Assembly (NCBI GenBank): GCA_028699855.1 | Contig: JAQVTV010000054.1 | Span: forward strand, 1-6,626 | DNA: 6,626 nucleotides | DNA from: Candidatus Izemoplasmatales bacterium | GTDB taxonomy: Bacteria; Bacillota_I; Bacilli_A; Izemoplasmatales; Hujiaoplasmataceae | Direction of reading: 5' to 3' | Part shown: piece by piece, positions 5,008 to 6,626 of the stretch | How the letters are laid out: the number at the start of each line of letters is the position of its first letter | How positions within the stretch are numbered: the first letter of the stretch is position 1 | Notes under the pieces: model-generated | Database searches by the model: none | Told to the model about the DNA's origin: nothing | The model's input: the letters and a program-made list of their open reading frames with translations, nothing else | Translations under genes and position numbers: made by a program

Positions 5008-6626
5008 TTATTTCTTCGTTTCCGTGCAGTCAGGATTCAGACACAGCAGTGCATGTGTATCATTTGTGACCATGGTCTGCCCGCACTTAGGGCACACTTC
5101 ACTTGCAAGAGCGTAAGAAGCGACGTAATCACATTTGGGATAGGTCGAGCACCCCAAAAACTCGCTGCCTCGATTTTTCCCGCGTTTAGCCAAGCGGACG
5201 ACGAGTTTTCCCTCATGACATTTCGGACAGACGATATTCGTCGTGTGCGGTTTCTTTCGATTCTGTTTGGTTTCATCCGGCTTGATATATTTACACTTCG
5301 GATAATTCGAACACGCTTCAAAATCACCATAGGCACCTTTTCTGATGACCATCTTCGACCCGCATTTCGGGCAATCCTCTCCGGTTTCTACGGGTTTTTC
5401 TTTCTTGATGTTTTTGAATGCTTCTTGGACAAGAGGCACAAAATATTCATAGAATTCCCGGATGATCGTCGTCTGATTGATCGTGCCTTCAGCAATCGAA
5501 TCTAATGTGTCTTCCATTTTCTTTGAGTAATTCGCGCTGACAAATTCATGGAAAAATTCATTCAGTTTCGCGATCGTCTTGATTCCTTGTTCAGTCGGAA
5601 AGAACTTCTTTTCCTTGAATGTCACATATTTTCGGCTTTTGATCACTTGAATGGTTTGGGCATAGGTGGATGGTCTCCCGATACCCAAATCCTCCATTTC
5701 CTTGATCAAACGCGCTTCGTTGTAGCGTTGCGGTGGGGCGGTGAAGAGTTGTTTCTTCTGGATCTCTTTCGCCTCAAACACCGATCCTTCCTCAAGCGCA
5801 GGCAAGATTGCTTCTTCTGTGTCCGATGTGTCTTCTTTGCCGCAACACGCCAGATATCCATCGAACAAGCGTTGACTTCCGGATGCGCGGAAGACCGCCT
5901 GGTCGTTTTCAATCTCGACGACTGTCTGAAGACTGATGGATGGTTTCATCAAGGATGCCACCGCTCTTTGGAAAATCATCCGATACAAGGCGTATTCGTC
6001 CCGAGACAAGAAAGTTTTCATGACATCGGGGGTTTGGCTGAGATCCGTGGGACGAATCGCCTCATGCGCGTCTTGGATCCGCTTGTTTGTCTTCTCCCGA
6101 TGGGTATGCCCCACATAATCCTTGCCAAAGGTTTTCACAATATAACTGTGGGCTTGATGCACAAAATCGTCGGCGAGCCGGGTGGAGTCCGTACGCATGT
6201 ACGTGATCAAAGCCACGCGTTCGCTCCCCTTCTCGATACCTTCATAGAGCCGCTGGGCGACTTGCATCGTTTTCGATGCTGTGAATCCCAAACGGTTCGC
6301 GCTGTCTTGTTGGAGGGTCGAGGTGATGTATGGGGGTTTGCCGAAGGTTTGCTTGTTGCTTTGGGTGATACGTGCGATCCGATACTTTTCAGACAGCGAG
6401 GCGATGACCTCGTTGATCATCGTTTCTGAAGCCATCTTCACGGGTTTGTTTTGCCATTTATGGAGCTTCGCCTCGAAAGCGCCGAATACCGCTGTCAGTT
6501 CATAGTACTCTTCCACGACGAAATCCGCGATTTCTTGTTCGCGATCGGTGATCAACTTCAATGTTGCGCTTTGAACTCTCCCCGCAGACTTCGAACGGAT
6601 TTTGCTTTGCAGGAGTTTACTCAGTT
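5008..6626 (-). CDS. topA: DNA topoisomerase I (type IA), C-terminal part, 5' end cut by the window
   Basis: TopA relaxes negative supercoils by cutting one strand through a 5'-phosphotyrosine link. The frame is open to the window edge, and the first visible residues, LSKLLQSKIRSKSAGRVQS, match the conserved SAGRVQS region, so the TOPRIM domain and true start lie beyond position 6626. A TTG at 6561 is only an internal Leu codon. The catalytic tyrosine is in ITYMRTDST (Tyr codon 6199-6201), followed by the conserved Arg. LGIGRPSTYA (near 5690) is another family signature. The C-terminus (about 5011-5373) has three CPKC zinc-ribbon modules: CPKC with CSNYPKC, CPKC with CSTYPKC, and CPKC with CLNPDC. 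These bind DNA and are common in Bacillota and E. coli. The gene is followed by its own terminator and then the ftsY promoter. Confidence 0.98.
   Translation of the reverse strand, partial: LSKLLQSKIRSKSAGRVQSATLKLITDREQEIADFVVEEYYELTAVFGAFEAKLHKWQNKPVKMASETMINEVIASLSEKYRIARITQSNKQTFGKPPYITSTLQQDSANRLGFTASKTMQVAQRLYEGIEKGSERVALITYMRTDSTRLADDFVHQAHSYIVKTFGKDYVGHTHREKTNKRIQDAHEAIRPTDLSQTPDVMKTFLSRDEYALYRMIFQRAVASLMKPSISLQTVVEIENDQAVFRASGSQRLFDGYLACCGKEDTSDTEEAILPALEEGSVFEAKEIQKKQLFTAPPQRYNEARLIKEMEDLGIGRPSTYAQTIQVIKSRKYVTFKEKKFFPTEQGIKTIAKLNEFFHEFVSANYSKKMEDTLDSIAEGTINQTTIIREFYEYFVPLVQEAFKNIKKEKPVETGEDCPKCGSKMVIRKGAYGDFEACSNYPKCKYIKPDETKQNRKKPHTTNIVCPKCHEGKLVVRLAKRGKNRGSEFLGCSTYPKCDYVASYALASEVCPKCGQTMVTNDTHALLCLNPDCTETKK
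5011..5373 (-). other. Three C-terminal zinc-ribbon modules of TopA
   Basis: The last 121 residues contain twelve cysteines in three tetracysteine sets: CPKCGSKM paired with CSNYPKC, CPKCHEGK paired with CSTYPKC, and CPKCGQTM paired with CLNPDC. The first two show the GC-(S/T)-xYPxC-like pattern of the topoisomerase zinc-ribbon family. The third is shorter and more divergent, lacking the YPKC element, but keeps four Cys. A basic linker (KQNRKKPH) separates modules one and two. All are expected to bind Zn and help hold single-stranded DNA. Confidence 0.85.

Noticed and set aside
5548..6429. Long plus-strand open frame of 293 codons opposite topA
   Set aside because: It lies wholly antisense to a highly conserved topA reading frame, has no convincing ribosome site, and its protein shows no recognisable family pattern.
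6559..6561. TTG as the start of topA
   Set aside because: The frame continues upstream to the window edge with the conserved LSKLL...SAGRVQS sequence, so this codon is an internal Leu and the gene is truncated by the window.

Overview
The window looks like chromosomal housekeeping DNA from a low-to-mid GC Gram-positive-type bacterium (Bacillota or a deep-branching Mycoplasmatota relative such as Izemoplasmatales/Acholeplasmatales; the exact lineage is inference). Reasons: the ftsY-ylxM-ffh gene order is typical of that group; FtsY has only a short N-terminal region; every gene with a visible start has a strong Shine-Dalgarno sequence; and promoters match the sigma-A consensus. UGA is used as a stop (ylxM), so this is not the Mycoplasma code in which UGA encodes Trp. 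G+C is about half in lines counted by hand, high for a typical mollicute.

Layout, left to right. Positions 1-423 (minus) hold the first 141 codons of a gene of uncertain function, cut by the window edge. Just upstream of it (14-nt gap, same strand) lies a 258-residue single-pass membrane protein of unknown function (438-1214, minus). A compact divergent promoter region (about 1215-1326) drives this pair leftward and a Cof-type HAD phosphatase rightward (1327-2148, plus). The HAD gene converges on ffh, and the two share one bidirectional terminator hairpin that begins inside one stop codon and whose U-tract runs into the other gene's stop codon.

Positions 2198-4877 (minus strand) are the signal recognition particle operon: ftsY (SRP receptor), ylxM (small HTH partner) and ffh (SRP54 GTPase), with gene junctions of 12 nt or less and Shine-Dalgarno sequences that overlap the preceding gene. 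A strong extended -10 promoter and a leader of about 21 nt precede ftsY. Upstream of that promoter, a hairpin terminator closes topA (5008 to beyond 6626, minus), the C-terminal part of DNA topoisomerase I with its catalytic tyrosine and three C-terminal zinc-ribbon modules.

Together the SRP genes serve co-translational membrane targeting, topA relaxes negative supercoils, and the HAD protein probably dephosphorylates small metabolites. I found no mobile element, CRISPR array, tRNA, rRNA or riboswitch. The least explained part is the two-gene minus-strand unit at 1-1214; no clear new system is visible here.
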